Shown here in pieces: positions 34,311-49,379 of a stretch of 64,000 nucleotides of DNA (position 1 is the first letter of the stretch; each line of letters opens with the position of its first letter). The notes under the pieces are model-generated. The model saw nothing but the letters and a program-made list of their open reading frames with translations, searched no databases and had not been told where the DNA came from. Made by a program: the position numbers and the translations under genes. Source of the stretch: Nannocystis bainbridge (GTDB lineage Bacteria; Myxococcota_A; Polyangia; Nannocystales; Nannocystaceae); contig NZ_JAQNDL010000003.1 of the NCBI RefSeq assembly GCF_028368995.1, forward strand, positions 682,001 through 746,000, read 5' to 3'.

Positions 34311-37147
34311 TGCAGCCCGATCGCTCGCTGTGGCGGCGCGGCGGCCCGCTCGCCAGCCGTCGCCTCGCCTTGCCGACCCTGGTGGCCCTGCTCACCGCCA
34401 TGGTCCTGGCCGCCCGCGGCCCCGCGGCCGTCGAGGAGGAGGCCGCCGACGACATGTTGACCGCGACCAGCGAGCGCATGATCGCCTACGTCCTGACGCC
34501 CGAGCACGGGCCGCGCTTCCGCCTGCCCGGCGGCCCCGAGTTGGTCCGCGTCACCGCCCACCTGGTGCTCCCGAGCGGCCAGACCTACGTGCCGACCCGC
34601 CGCTACGGGTTCGGCCTCGAGGCGACCTTGCGCGCGCCCAACGGCGAGATCCTGTGGCGGCGCCAGCTCTCCGATCGCACCGACCAGACCAAGGCCGGCC
34701 ACGGCGACGGCGGGTGGATCTACGAGGCCGCGTTCGCGGCCGACCACCGCTACGAGCTGGCCGACAGCGCCGGCCTCGAGCTGTCGCTGCCGAGCTGCCC
34801 GCCCTCCTCCACGCTCGAGCTGCGGCTGTCCCAAGAGACAGGCATCCTCGGCAGCGACGGCAACAAGATCGCCGTCCCGTTCACCAACCCGAGCGCCCTC
34901 GTCCGCGTCCACCGCCGCGTCGACCTCGGGCTCGCCGGCGAGAGCCTGCGCCGCAGCGCCACCCAGGCCGCGCTCGGCAAGGCGCGCCTGGCCGCCTCCA
35001 CCTTCCTCCCCTGGCACGCCCTGCGCGAGGCTCACCGGGCCCACGCCGAGGCCGAGGCGTGGGAGCGCATGCCCGCCGAGGGCCGCGCCGGCGTCGACTA
35101 CCGCGGCGAGAGCGTCTACGTGGCCGCTGGCCCGCCGCCCGCGCCGCCGCCTCCCGAGCCGCCCGCGCTGGCGATCGCCCCCGGTCAGGCGGCGATCGTC
35201 CACCTGCTCGGCCCTGGCACCGCGACCGTGCGCACCCGCGGGACCGCGACGGTCTCGACCGACATGCCGCAGGAGATCGCCGTGCGCACCCGCTGGCTCG
35301 GCCCGTTCCCCGCCGGCCCCGACCCGCTGCCGGCCTCGCCGCCGACCTCGATGCTCTCGATCCCGATCACCGACGCCTGGCAGGAGCAGGCGATCGCTCT
35401 GGCCGCCGGCTGGACCGCGATCGAGCTGTCGACCGCCGTCGGCGCCGCCGACGTCCAGGTGGTCGCCAGCGACGGCGCCCGCCACCCGACCACCGACGAG
35501 GCCGGCGGCGACGCGGCCCGCGAGTCGACCTTCGCCGCCCTGCGCATGCCGGCCGAGACCGAGCGCAGCGGCTGCGCCAACGCCCGCCTGACCTACCGCG
35601 CCGCCTGCACCTTGACGACCCCGCCTCCGCCGCCCTCGGCGCTGATCCCCGTCGACCTGCGGACCTTGCCGCTCTACCGCATCGGCCCCGACGTCGCGCC
35701 GCTGTCGTTCAACCTGATCGGCCCCGAGGACATCTACACCCGGACCCTGCGCTTCGACGTCCGCTCGCTCGGCGTCGTCGCCCCGGTCCGCCTCGGCCTC
35801 GAGTTCCTCGACGCCCGCGGCCACGTCGTCGCCGCCCACGAGCTGCTGGCCGAGCCGACCGGCCTGTCGCTGTTCGAGCGGGCCCGCCCGCCCTCGTCGT
35901 TCTTCGCCGAGTCGGCCGGCGGCGGCGACGACGAGGAGGGCCAGGTCCCGTCGCTGTTGCCCGCGCTCGGCCTCGCTCTGGCCGAGCGGCCCGTCAGCGA
36001 GCCGGTCTCGCTGCGCCTGCTCGCCCCGCCCGAGGCCGTGCGCCTGCAGCTCACCGGCGGCTCGCCGGCGCTGCTCGACGTCCGCACCGTCCTGCCGCCC
36101 CCGGCCGACGAGGTCGGCGGCTCGCCATGGGTCTGGCCTTACGACCAGGTGGTGGTCGACGACGAGCGCTGGCGCTACGCCCCGCGGCGGCGCGACCGGT
36201 GGTTCCCGCTGCGCGCGGAGGACCACGTGCTGCGCCGCGCCGCCGGCCAGGTGATGCCGCTGCAGGCCCAGATCCGCCGCGAATACGAGCCGCCGCGGCC
36301 GACCACCGACGGCCCGTGGATCACCGAGCGCCCGCGCAACGCAGCCCAGCGGCTCGACATCCTCGAGCTGGTGCCGCTGGCGCGCCGCGACGAGACCATC
36401 GCCAACTGGGGCCCCGGCGAGGTCTCCGTGTTGCGCCCCGGCGTGGTCGAGAAGATCGACCTGCGCCGCGGCTTCGCCCGCCCCACGCGCATGCGCTACC
36501 ACGCCATCGGCGCCGGCGTGCGCGCGCTCGGCCAGGACATCGCCCTCCGGATCAACGAAGAGGACGACGACTGGCTCATCACCGCCCGCGCCGAGAGCCG
36601 CCGGATCGCGCGGCCCAAGGGCGGGCTCGTGTCCCTGCTGTGGAACTCCGGACCGGAAGCCGTGCGCCTCCTCGTCAACCGCCCCACCCTGTCCGGCGCG
36701 CCGATCTACACCGCGCGCCAGATCTACCGCCTCGGCGACAACGCCCTCACGATCGACGTGCCCAAGCGCGGCGGCATCGTCGAGGCCCTGCACGTCGTCG
36801 TCTACTGGCTCGAGGGCGCGCCGACCACCGCGACCTCGTTGAAAGTGGCGATCGACGGCGGCGCGCCCAGGCGCCACGGCGCCCGCGGCGTCAACGTCTC
36901 GCAGGCCGAGCACTCGGTGGTCCTGATCCCCGACTCCGGCACCGAGCTGCTGCGGACCGACCGCGACACCCCCGTCCGCGCCCAGCGGACCACCTTCACC
37001 ATCCGCCTCGGCGACGACCTCGCCCCGGGCCGCCACTCCGTCACGTTCCGCCGCGACAGCGGCGCCCCGGTGTGGCTGCGCCTGTTCCGCGAGGCCCCGA
37101 AGAGCCAGGGCGCCGCCCCCGATCTCGAGCTCGGCCATGACGACTGA
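34310..37147 (+). CDS. Large exported protein of the CapC/CapB-like operon
   Basis: 945 residues; the ATG overlaps the previous stop (TGATG), indicating translational coupling. An N-terminal hydrophobic segment 'LALPTLVALLTAMVLAA' (residues ~18-35) is a signal peptide or anchor. The rest appears periplasmic and beta-rich, with a Pro-rich hinge near 280 ('PPPAPPPPEPP'). I recognise no domain. Its position between the CapC-like protein and a giant protein with a predicted barrel suggests a periplasmic part of the export path. It overlaps the next gene by 11 bases. A palindrome lies at 34825-34842. Confidence 0.7.
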   Translation: MQPDRSLWRRGGPLASRRLALPTLVALLTAMVLAARGPAAVEEEAADDMLTATSERMIAYVLTPEHGPRFRLPGGPELVRVTAHLVLPSGQTYVPTRRYGFGLEATLRAPNGEILWRRQLSDRTDQTKAGHGDGGWIYEAAFAADHRYELADSAGLELSLPSCPPSSTLELRLSQETGILGSDGNKIAVPFTNPSALVRVHRRVDLGLAGESLRRSATQAALGKARLAASTFLPWHALREAHRAHAEAEAWERMPAEGRAGVDYRGESVYVAAGPPPAPPPPEPPALAIAPGQAAIVHLLGPGTATVRTRGTATVSTDMPQEIAVRTRWLGPFPAGPDPLPASPPTSMLSIPITDAWQEQAIALAAGWTAIELSTAVGAADVQVVASDGARHPTTDEAGGDAARESTFAALRMPAETERSGCANARLTYRAACTLTTPPPPPSALIPVDLRTLPLYRIGPDVAPLSFNLIGPEDIYTRTLRFDVRSLGVVAPVRLGLEFLDARGHVVAAHELLAEPTGLSLFERARPPSSFFAESAGGGDDEEGQVPSLLPALGLALAERPVSEPVSLRLLAPPEAVRLQLTGGSPALLDVRTVLPPPADEVGGSPWVWPYDQVVVDDERWRYAPRRRDRWFPLRAEDHVLRRAAGQVMPLQAQIRREYEPPRPTTDGPWITERPRNAAQRLDILELVPLARRDETIANWGPGEVSVLRPGVVEKIDLRRGFARPTRMRYHAIGAGVRALGQDIALRINEEDDDWLITARAESRRIARPKGGLVSLLWNSGPEAVRLLVNRPTLSGAPIYTARQIYRLGDNALTIDVPKRGGIVEALHVVVYWLEGAPTTATSLKVAIDGGAPRRHGARGVNVSQAEHSVVLIPDSGTELLRTDRDTPVRAQRTTFTIRLGDDLAPGRHSVTFRRDSGAPVWLRLFREAPKSQGAAPDLELGHDD
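34825..34842. repeat. 18-bp palindrome in operon gene 2
   Basis: GCTGTCC-CAAG-AGACAGG, anchors 14 bp apart, encoding LSQETG. Confidence 0.6.
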
Positions 37148-39302
37148 TTCCCCCGATCACCTCATGTCTTATGGGACATGTCCTCATGGGCATGTCTTAA
37201 AAGACACTATTTTGGCCTCCCCGGCCCCCCTCTGTCCTCGCGGCCGCGCGGCCCCGGCGGTTACATGTCCCTCCGGACAGGTCACATCGCCGCCCGCGAA
37301 GCCCCCGGGCGGCCGCTCGCACCTCGCCGCGACGCACGCCCCGGGTCAGCCGATCCCTCTCCCGGCCGCCCGCGCCTATCCCCCCGCCTCGCCCGTCATC
37401 CCGCCCGGAGCCCCGCCCCCGCCCGCTGCGAGCCGGCCCGATCGCGGGTCCGCGTCGACCGCCGCGGGCCAGGGCGACCCGCGCCTCGCCGTGGCCGCGA
37501 CCCTGCTCGACCCGCGGCTCGTGGCCCTGAGCCAGGCGCCGCAGGTCCGCCCGCCCGCCGTCCCCGGGCGGCCCGCGGCGCCGATCGCCCGCCCGCTCGC
37601 CGGCCCCGCAGAACCGCCCGCCGTCCCCACCTGTCCCCCAGGACATCTTAAAAATTCTCCCCCGCGCCCGCCCGCCTATCCCTCGGGACAGCTCGCAAGC
37701 CCCCGCTCGGCGCCCCTCATCGCCAGCCCATCGCCAGGCCTACGGCCCACCTACCCCTCGGGACAGCTCGCCATTACCCCCGCGTCGCCCAGCTCTTGTC
37801 CCGCCCTACAAGCCACCTGTCCCGCGGGACAGCTCGCCCATTCACCCTCCCCGACCGCGAGCCCGTCACTCGCCCTACAAGCCACCTATCCCTCGGGACA
37901 GATCGCCAGCTCGCCTGCGGCCCTGCCGGCAGCGAACCCATCCATCGACCCGCGCTCGCGCCCCGCCGCCCCGCGCCCGCCCGCCGTGCCTGCCCACCCG
38001 GCCCGGGCCGCGCGCCCCCCCGGCCACCCCGCCCAGCTCGCCGCCGGCGGTCCGCTGCAGCCTCCGCTCGCCACCTGTCCCGCGGGCCAGCCCGCCCACC
38101 TCCGCAACACCTGTCCTGAAGGCCAGCCGAGCTCCCCGCTCGCCGACCCGCCGCCGCGCCCGCCGGGCGCGCGCGGCTGGGCCATCGTCCTCGCGCTCTC
38201 GGCCGGCTGCCAGGGCAGCACCTGCGACTGCACCGACCCCGACCGGCCCGGCTGGGGCGCGCGCGCCCTGTTCAAAAATGACCGTACGGACATGCCCCCA
38301 TGGACAGGTCCCGAAGACCAGCCTGCCTCGGCCGCGCTGACCGGCGAGCGCCCGCGTCCGCCGGCCCGGCCGCTCGACGCCTACACCATGATCGACCCGA
38401 CCGAGCTCCGCCAACGGCTGTGGACCGAGCCGCCGCCGCCCTTCTACGTCCCGCCGACCCCCGAGCGCACGGCCGCCTTCGAGGCGCTGATGCGCGGCCT
38501 GCTGGCCACGCCGACCCCCGAGCCCGAGGCGCTCGGCGAGCTCGCCTGGGCCGCCGGTTACGAGGTCCACGCCTGGTACGTCTCCGGCCAGCGCCTGCTC
38601 GCCGCCGTCGAGCCGCGGACCCAGCAGACCGGCGGCGGCGCCTACCTCGTGCGCGTCGACGACGGCCCGGCCGCCGCCGCGCGCCCCGTCATCCTCCAGG
38701 CCCCGCACGCCTTCCACGACCTCGGCACCGAGCGGATCGCCCTCGCCCTGGCCCTGCGCGGCGACGGCTGGCCGCGCGCGCTGTTCGTCAACACCGTCCA
38801 CCGCTACCTCGACACCGACGGCCAGCGCCGCGAACGCGACGGCGCCCCCGCCGACCCCTGCCACAACCCGCAGCATTTATTCTCGGTCGCCACCGCCGCC
38901 GCGCTCGACGCCCTGCCGCGCGTCGAGGTCGTGCAGATCCACGGCTTCAGCGAGGACGACGAACCACTCGGCCCCGCCGCAGTCGTCAGCGCCGGCGACC
39001 GCGTCGCCGCCACCACCCGCACCCGCGAGGTCGCCCAGCGCCTGCGCGGCGGCCTCGGCGTCGAGGTCGCCCTGTTCCCCGACGACCGCACCCGCCTCGG
39101 CGCCACCGCCAACGCCCAGGGCCGGCTGGTCCGCTCCCGCGGCGGCGCGGCCCGCTTCGTCCACATCGAGCTGTCGCACGAGCTGCGGCGGCGGATCCAG
39201 CGCGACGCGCGGGCCCTGGCCAGCCTGGCCGAGGCGCTCCGCCCCGACCCCCGCGACCCCGATGAAACGCTCGGCCTCGGCCCGCCCTCGCGCCCGCTCT
39301 GA
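37137..39302 (+). CDS. Putative hydrolase with a palindrome-riddled Pro-rich N-terminus
   Basis: 721 residues if translation starts at the ATG overlapping the previous stop; no better start precedes the enzyme part. Residues 1-340 are Pro/Ala/Ser-rich and largely built from palindrome copies translated as '(T/A)(C/Y)P(S/A)GQLA'. A hydrophobic 'GWAIVLALSAGC' with Cys358 looks like a buried lipobox. Residues ~400-700 form a compact domain with 'LQAPHAFHDLGTE' (His524, His527, Asp528, Glu533), 'FVNTVHRY' and 'VEVVQIHGFSEDD'. The clustered His/Asp/Glu suggest a zinc hydrolase, and the operon context suggests polyglutamate trimming. I cannot place it in a known family. The Pro-rich part might instead be non-translated. 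Confidence 0.55.
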   Translation: MTTDSPDHLMSYGTCPHGHVLKDTILASPAPLCPRGRAAPAVTCPSGQVTSPPAKPPGGRSHLAATHAPGQPIPLPAARAYPPASPVIPPGAPPPPAASRPDRGSASTAAGQGDPRLAVAATLLDPRLVALSQAPQVRPPAVPGRPAAPIARPLAGPAEPPAVPTCPPGHLKNSPPRPPAYPSGQLASPRSAPLIASPSPGLRPTYPSGQLAITPASPSSCPALQATCPAGQLAHSPSPTASPSLALQATYPSGQIASSPAALPAANPSIDPRSRPAAPRPPAVPAHPARAARPPGHPAQLAAGGPLQPPLATCPAGQPAHLRNTCPEGQPSSPLADPPPRPPGARGWAIVLALSAGCQGSTCDCTDPDRPGWGARALFKNDRTDMPPWTGPEDQPASAALTGERPRPPARPLDAYTMIDPTELRQRLWTEPPPPFYVPPTPERTAAFEALMRGLLATPTPEPEALGELAWAAGYEVHAWYVSGQRLLAAVEPRTQQTGGGAYLVRVDDGPAAAARPVILQAPHAFHDLGTERIALALALRGDGWPRALFVNTVHRYLDTDGQRRERDGAPADPCHNPQHLFSVATAAALDALPRVEVVQIHGFSEDDEPLGPAAVVSAGDRVAATTRTREVAQRLRGGLGVEVALFPDDRTRLGATANAQGRLVRSRGGAARFVHIELSHELRRRIQRDARALASLAEALRPDPRDPDETLGLGPPSRPL
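37163..37208. repeat. Four-anchor palindrome chain at start of operon gene 3
   Basis: CATG 37163, 37177 and 37191, then CACT 37205; 14-bp steps, within the first 25 codons after the overlapping start. Confidence 0.75.
37264..38127. repeat. Cluster of eight palindromes in Pro-rich coding region
   Basis: Elements start at 37264, 37630, 37675, 37750, 37816, 37885, 38074 and 38110; all have anchors 14 bp apart. The last six share a longer context, CCACCT(G/A)TCC...GGACAGCTCGCC, so they look like copies of one another. All but the first lie in one reading phase, encoding '(C/Y)P(S/A)GQLA'-type hexapeptides. Confidence 0.85.
38291..38322. repeat. Three-anchor palindrome chain in operon gene 3
   Basis: CATG 38291, CAGG 38305, CAGC 38319 at 14-bp steps, just after the lipobox-like segment and before the folded domain. 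Confidence 0.7.
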
Positions 39303-39334
39303 CCTGTCCTTCGCGACATTTCCCTCGGGACATG
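39303..39334. repeat. Three-anchor palindrome chain in operon gap
   Basis: CCTG 39303, CATT 39317, CATG 39331 at 14-bp steps. It starts at the first base after the stop of gene 3 and occupies much of the 72-bp gap before the giant gene. Confidence 0.8.
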
Positions 39335-39374
39335 TCGCGCGTCGCTCTCGGCCCCTCCCCCGCAGGAGCACCCC

Positions 39375-42300
39375 GTGTCCACCGCCCTCCGCATCGCCTC
39401 GTGGCTGCTCGCCGCCGCCGCGCTGATCCCCCACGACGCCAGCGCCCGCCCCGGCCGCGCCGCCGCGCCGCTGGCCGACCCGGCCGTGCGCGCCGCCGTC
39501 GAGTGGCGCCCGGTCGAGGTCGTGCCGGTGGCGCTGACCGGCCCCGCGCCGTGGACCGCGACCGCGCCCGCCGAGGCCCCCACGGCCACCAGCGCGGTCG
39601 TCGGCCCCGACGCCGGCGCGATCGTCCGCCTCGGCTCCCTCGCGGTCCTGCAGATCCGCGCCGAGCCGGTCCGCGGCGGGGGTCGGCCCGCGCCGCTGCA
39701 GTTCTGGCGCCGCTCCGGCGAGCCCGAGGCCGGCCGCGCCGCCGTGCTCGAGCCGGCGATCGAGGTGGCCCCGGGGACATGGCTTTTGGAACATCCGCCC
39801 GGCGGGCCCGGCGAATGGCTGGTCCACGCCGCCGAGCCGACGCGGATCACCGCCCTCGCCCCCACGCCGCGCACCGGCGAGCTGATCTGGGAGCACGTGC
39901 TCGGGGCGACCCTCGAGTGGATCGATCACGGCGGACCGCCGCCGCCGCTGCCCGACCTGCCGACCTTCGCCGACCTGCGCCGCGAGCTGCTGGCCGACGC
40001 GGCCATCGCCGCGGCCCTGTTAAAAAGTGACCCGAAGGACATGTCCCTTCAGGCAGCCGTCCGGGCCTGGCGCGGCGCCGCCGCGGTCCAGCGGATCACC
40101 GCCATGCGCCCGCCCGGCCGCCCGACCTTCGCGCTCGAGACGAGCCCGCGCCCGCTGGCCGACGCCGCCCCCTTCGACCTCGACGGCCGCCCGTTCCAGC
40201 GCACCGCCGGCCATCGCAGCTGGGACCTCGAGCTGACCGGCCCGGGGGTGGCGTGGATCTCCGCCAGGCTCCTGGGACAGGACCCGAAGGCCAGCCTCTC
40301 GGTGCACGCCGGCGGCCGCCTGTTGGTCCGCGAGCGCCTCGCCCCCGAGACCCCGTGCCTGCCCGAGGCCGCCGAGTGCCGGATCGGCGGCCCCGAGCGC
40401 GAGCTCGCCGTGCCGCTCGCGCCCGGGCTTCACACCTACCGCCTGCAGCTCGACGGCGACGCCGCGCTGCTGCGGGTCCGGACCGGCCGCACTCTCGAGC
40501 GGCTGGCCGGCGCGCTGCGCCGCGAGAGCACCCTCGACCTGCTGCGCCTCGGCCGACGCGCCCTGGCCCGCTCGCGCTCGCCCCGGGCCGCGCTGGTCGA
40601 CGCCCTGCTGGCCCAGGTCGAGGGCCGCCCGCTGCCGACCCTCGCCAAACGCCCGAGCCCGCCGCCGCTGGCCCTGGCCCACGATTGGTTGCAGGCGCAA
40701 CAGGACGACCTGCCGCCGGCCCGCCGCCGCCAGCTGGCCTGGTCGCTGGCCCGCGCCGCCGACATGGTCAAAGACCGCGACCTCGCCGCTCGCGGTCGCG
40801 CCGCCGGCATCGAGCTGCTGGCCGGCACCGACGACGCCGGCCTGGCCCGCCGCCTGCTCGGCCCACGCCCGAGCGAGGCCCCGGCCCGCGCGCTGGCGGC
40901 CGCCTCGCGCCTGCTCGACGGCCCGCCGCTGCCGCTGGCCAGCCCGATGCTGGCGCTGTTCGAGCGGGCCCGCCGGCTCGACCCGTACGACGCCGAGCTG
41001 CGCGCGGCCTACCGCGACCACTGGCAGGCGACGCGCTGGTCGGCGCTGCAGCCGAGCGACGAGGGCCCGCGGCCGCTGCTGTGGATCGAGCACCTGCCCG
41101 CCGACCCGGCCCGGGCCCCGACCAGCGCGTCGCTGTGGACCTGGCCGAACGCACATGTGCAAACGGTCATGGCCCCGCCGCTGCCGGAGGCGCCGCGGCG
41201 ACCGGCGCTGCTGCGGCTGTACGCCCGCGCCTCCGCCGGCCTGACGGTGACGGTCGACGACGCGCGCTGGCGGACCTTGCCGCTGGCGCCGCTCGAGCTG
41301 CTCGAGCTGGCGCTGCCGCCCGGCCCGCACGCGCTCACGGTCGCCGGCCCGAGCGGCAGCGAGGTGTGGTCGTCGCTGCCGCCCACGCCCCCGCGCGCCC
41401 CCGACGCCCGCCTGCTCCGCCTGTGGCGCGCCGACGCCGAGCACCCGGCCCGCTTCGTCCTGCCCGGCGAGCCGGCCCACGCCCGCGTCGACATCCGCGC
41501 CCTCGATGCCGTCACCCCCACCCGCGTCGACCTGATCCTCAAGACCGACACCGGCCTGCGCCGCCGCTTCAGCGTCGAGCTGCGCCCGGTCGAAGGCACG
41601 GCGATCCCGCTCGACGGCAGCCCCCGCGTCGGCCCCCCGACCAGCGTGCTGGTCCCCCTCGACCTGCGCGCCCGCGCCCTCGAGGTCCAGCTCGCCGGCC
41701 CGGGCCCCGCGGTCGCCGTGTCCGCCGCCGTGCGCGCCCCCGGCATGGGCGAACCATTGCCCGGAGCTGTCCCCCAGGACAGCAGCGAGACCACGATCCT
41801 CGCCGGCACAAAAGGACATGCCCCCGAGGACATGTCCTCAAAGACTCTCACCGGTTCACTCGCCGCCGGCACCCCGGGCGAGCCCGGCCCGCCCGCGCCC
41901 ACCGCTCCCGACTCACCTGTCCCCGGGGACAGCCCGATCGAGACCCCGGCCGCCGCGCTCGAGCGGGCCAGCCGCGGCCTGCTGGTCCGCCCGAACGACC
42001 CGGACCTGCTGCTCGTCCGCGCCGGCGCCTTGCTCGACCTCGACCAGCGGACCTACGCCCTGTCCGACTGGACCCGCGTCGCCGCCCACCCGCTGCCGCC
42101 GGTCCTGCGCCCGCGCGCGCTCGCCCTCGGGCGCCGGATCGAGGCGCTCGGCGCCCCCAGCCACATCGACGTCACCACCGACGTGCCGGTCCTCGTCGCC
42201 CCCGCGCTCGCGGCCGCCGGCCTCGACGACCTCGCCCTCGCCCGCCTGGCCCCCGCGGCCGCCCGCGCCCGCGAGGCCGGCCCCGCCGCCGGCCTCGCCG

Positions 42301-44770
42301 CCCTCGACGCCCTCGCGCCCGCGAGCGCCCCCGCCGCGTCCGACATGTCCCAAAAGACACCCGGACGCTCCTCGCCCGCCACGAAGGACATGTCCCAGGG
42401 GACATCCCGAGAGCCCGCCGCGTCCTCCCGCCGCCCCGCCGCGCCTGCGAGCGCCGCCGCCGCCTCCTCGCCCGGGGGCCTCGCTCCGGCTGCCGAAAAG
42501 GACATGTCCCGAGGGACATCCTCGACCTCCCTCGCTCCGGGCGACCTGTCCTCGCGGCCATCCTCGCTGCTCGCCGCGCCTACGGCCGCCGCGTCCTCGA
42601 CCCCTGGCGACCTGTCCTCTCGGACATCCTCGCACGACCTGTCCCCCGGGACAGCCAAAGCCCTCCCATTGAAACCACCCGCCCGCCCGCAGGCCGACCC
42701 GGCCGAGCTCGCGCTGCGGGCCGCCCTGCTCGACGCCGCCGCGCGCCCCGACGAGGCCTTCCGCGCCTGGCACCGGGTCTACGCCGCCACCGATCGCTGG
42801 CAGGTCGGCCTCGCCGGCGTGCGCAGCGCCCTCGCGGCGCTCGACGAGCCTGCCACCAGCCCCGTCGGCGCCGGCCTCGCCTACGGCCTGGCCCTGCGCG
42901 TCCGCCCCGCGATCCGCACCCCCGCCCTCGACCGCCTCGCCAACATCGCCGGCGAGCGCAGTCGCTGGTCGCACCTGATCCTCAGCGAGGAACGCGGCAG
43001 CCGTGAGCACGTCGACCTGCCCAAGAAGCCCGCGCCCGCCACCGGCACCGCCGACACCCGCGCCACCTTGCTCGCCGCCCCGTTCCCGGCCAAGGGCGCC
43101 CTCATGCTGCGCCCCGGCGTGCCCGTGCTGATCGACCTCGCCCGCGGTCACGACGCGCTCGGCTTCGAGCTGTGGTGCCGCGAGGTCCGCCCCGAGCTCG
43201 GCGGCGTCGCCCCCAGCGTGCGCTTCTGGATGGGCGAGGAATTGCTGCACACCCAGGCCGTCGCCGCCGGCACCCTCACCCTCGCCGAGTTCGCGGTCCC
43301 GGCCCGCGACGCCGTCACCCTCGAGCTCGACGACGCCAGCCACGCCTACCTGTGCCTGGCCCGCCTGCGCCGCCCCGAGGCCCGCCAGACCGCCCGCACC
43401 GACCGCTGGCACGTCGCCCGCGCCCGCCGCCCCGTCGAGTTCATCGTCCTGGGCCCCACCACCGTCCAGATCGAGGTCCACGGCCACGCCGTCTCCGACG
43501 TCAGCGTCGCCCTCGCCCGCGGCAGCGAGCCGTTCGGCCCAGCCCGCCCGCTCGGAAGTCTCTCGGGACATGTCCCTTCGGGCCTGGCCCAAAATTCCAA
43601 AGACCTCACCCTGCACCCGCCGATCCAGGTCCTCACCCTCGCCGACTCCGGCCCGCTGCGCATGCGCCTGGCCCCCGGCGTCGGCTCGGCGATGGTGCGC
43701 GTGCACCAGCGGCTCGACGCCGAGGCCGAGCCGCCGCCGCCGCGACCGCCGCGGCGGCGCCCGGCTCGCCTGGCCGAAGAGACAGCTCCACCCGCCCCCG
43801 CGCCGCACCCCACCCCCGCCGTGCCGCCGGACCAGCGCCACGTCCAGAAATTCGGCACCCCCTACGTCGACCTCCACCTCGGCACCGACGACCTCGAGGA
43901 CAGCGACGACCTGCGCCCGCGCGCCTCCGGCATCATCCGCCTCGGCTGGGCCCGCGAGCTGCTGGCGCGTCGCCTGTGGATCGAGGTCAACCCCGAGCTG
44001 CGCCCGCGCGAGGGCACCGCTCTGGTCGCTGGCGGTCGCCTCGGCTTCCAGGCCCTGTTCCCCCGCGCCGGCCTGCGCGCGTGGGTCAGCGCCGCCGGCC
44101 TGGTCCAGACCGAGCACGCGCTGCAGCCGTGGAGCCTGCGCGCCGAGGGTCGCCTCGATCGCCCGACCTGGCTGGCCCCGCGCCTGCAGCTGTTGCCCGG
44201 CCTCGACCTCGCCTACCGCTACCAGTCGCTCGCCGAGGGCCACGGCTTCGCGCGCGGCGAGCTGCACCCGCGCGTCTACCAGTGGTACGTCGAGGATCAT
44301 CCGCTGGTGTTCCGGCCGACCCTCGACCTGCGGGTCGTCGCCTGGCAGGACGCGCGCGTGGTCGTCGGCGCCGACATGATGCCGAACAGCGACTTCCGCA
44401 GCGTCGACCAGGTCAGCATGCACGCCGGCATCGCCGGCGCCCTCGCCCTCTACGGCCGCGTCGTCCCCGAGTTCGCGCTCGACTACGAGGCCTCCCTGCG
44501 GCTCGCCGATCCCGACCGCCAGAAGACCTACCTGCGCAGCCGGATCCTCGCCGGCCTCGGCGTCGGCATCTGGCTCACCGACGGCGTCCGCCTCGCCTTC
44601 GGCGTCCGCAACAACCTCTACCTCTCCTCGCTGTACCCGGCGCGCAACGGCCTCGACCTGTGGCTGCGCCTCGACCTGCCCCTCGGTCGTGGCTTGCGCG
44701 ACTTCGGCCCGCTCGAGATGCCCTTCCGCGCCGCCCGCGAGCACCGCCTGTGGCGCCAGGAGCCGACACC

Positions 44771-44774
<4 letters not shown>
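39375..44774 (+). CDS. Giant exported protein with C-terminal outer-membrane barrel
   Basis: 1799 residues from a GTG with AGGAG upstream. 'MSTALRIASWLLAAAALIPHDASA' is a signal peptide. The long middle alternates beta-rich domains with helical, TPR-like stretches and an Ala/Pro/Ser linker (~980-1095) that contains six palindrome copies. Residues ~1490-1799 show alternating amphipathic strands with aromatic girdles ('GTPYVDLHLGTDDLEDSDDL', 'LRAWVSAAGLVQTEHAL', 'LGVGIWLTDGVRLAFGVRNN', 'LDLWLRLDLPLGRGLRDFG'), as expected of an outer-membrane barrel. It probably forms the exit port for the operon's product; this is inferred. It overlaps the CapB-like gene by four bases (ATGA). Confidence 0.72.
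39778..39795. repeat. 18-bp palindrome in giant gene
   Basis: CATGGCTTTTGGAACATC, anchors 14 bp apart; the core is divergent. Confidence 0.5.
40041..40058. repeat. 18-bp palindrome in giant gene
   Basis: CATGTCC-CTTC-AGGCAGC, 14-bp anchor step, encoding DMSLQA. Confidence 0.6.
41140..41171. repeat. Three-anchor palindrome chain in giant gene
   Basis: CCTG 41140, CATG 41154, CATG 41168 at 14-bp steps, coding 'TWPNAHVQTVMA'. Confidence 0.65.
41766..41933. repeat. Three palindrome elements in giant gene
   Basis: GCTG 41766/CAGC 41780; CATG 41817/CATG 41831/CTCT 41845; CCTG 41916/CAGC 41930; all steps are 14 bp. They code low-complexity linker between two beta domains. Confidence 0.75.
42344..42655. 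repeat. Burst of six palindromes in giant-gene linker
   Basis: Elements start at 42344, 42389, 42503, 42545, 42611 and 42638, each with its second anchor exactly 14 bp on. All lie in the same reading phase, coding D(M/L)S-x-x-(T/P) hexapeptides such as DMSQGT and DMSRGT. The surrounding sequence is Ala/Pro/Ser-rich and probably disordered. Confidence 0.85.
43569..43586. repeat. 18-bp palindrome in giant gene
   Basis: CATGTCC-CTTC-GGGCCTG, anchors 14 bp apart, coding GHVPSGLA just before a beta domain. Confidence 0.65.
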
Positions 44775-49336
<4,562 letters not shown>

Positions 49337-49379
49337 CCCGTTGGGGCCGCGAGGTCGACCTGTTACCCTCGCCGCACCC

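Noticed and set aside
34052..37138. Long leftward open frame opposite the second operon gene
   Set aside because: A shadow of high G+C coding sequence; product is Gly/Arg/Ala low-complexity with no motif or ribosome site.
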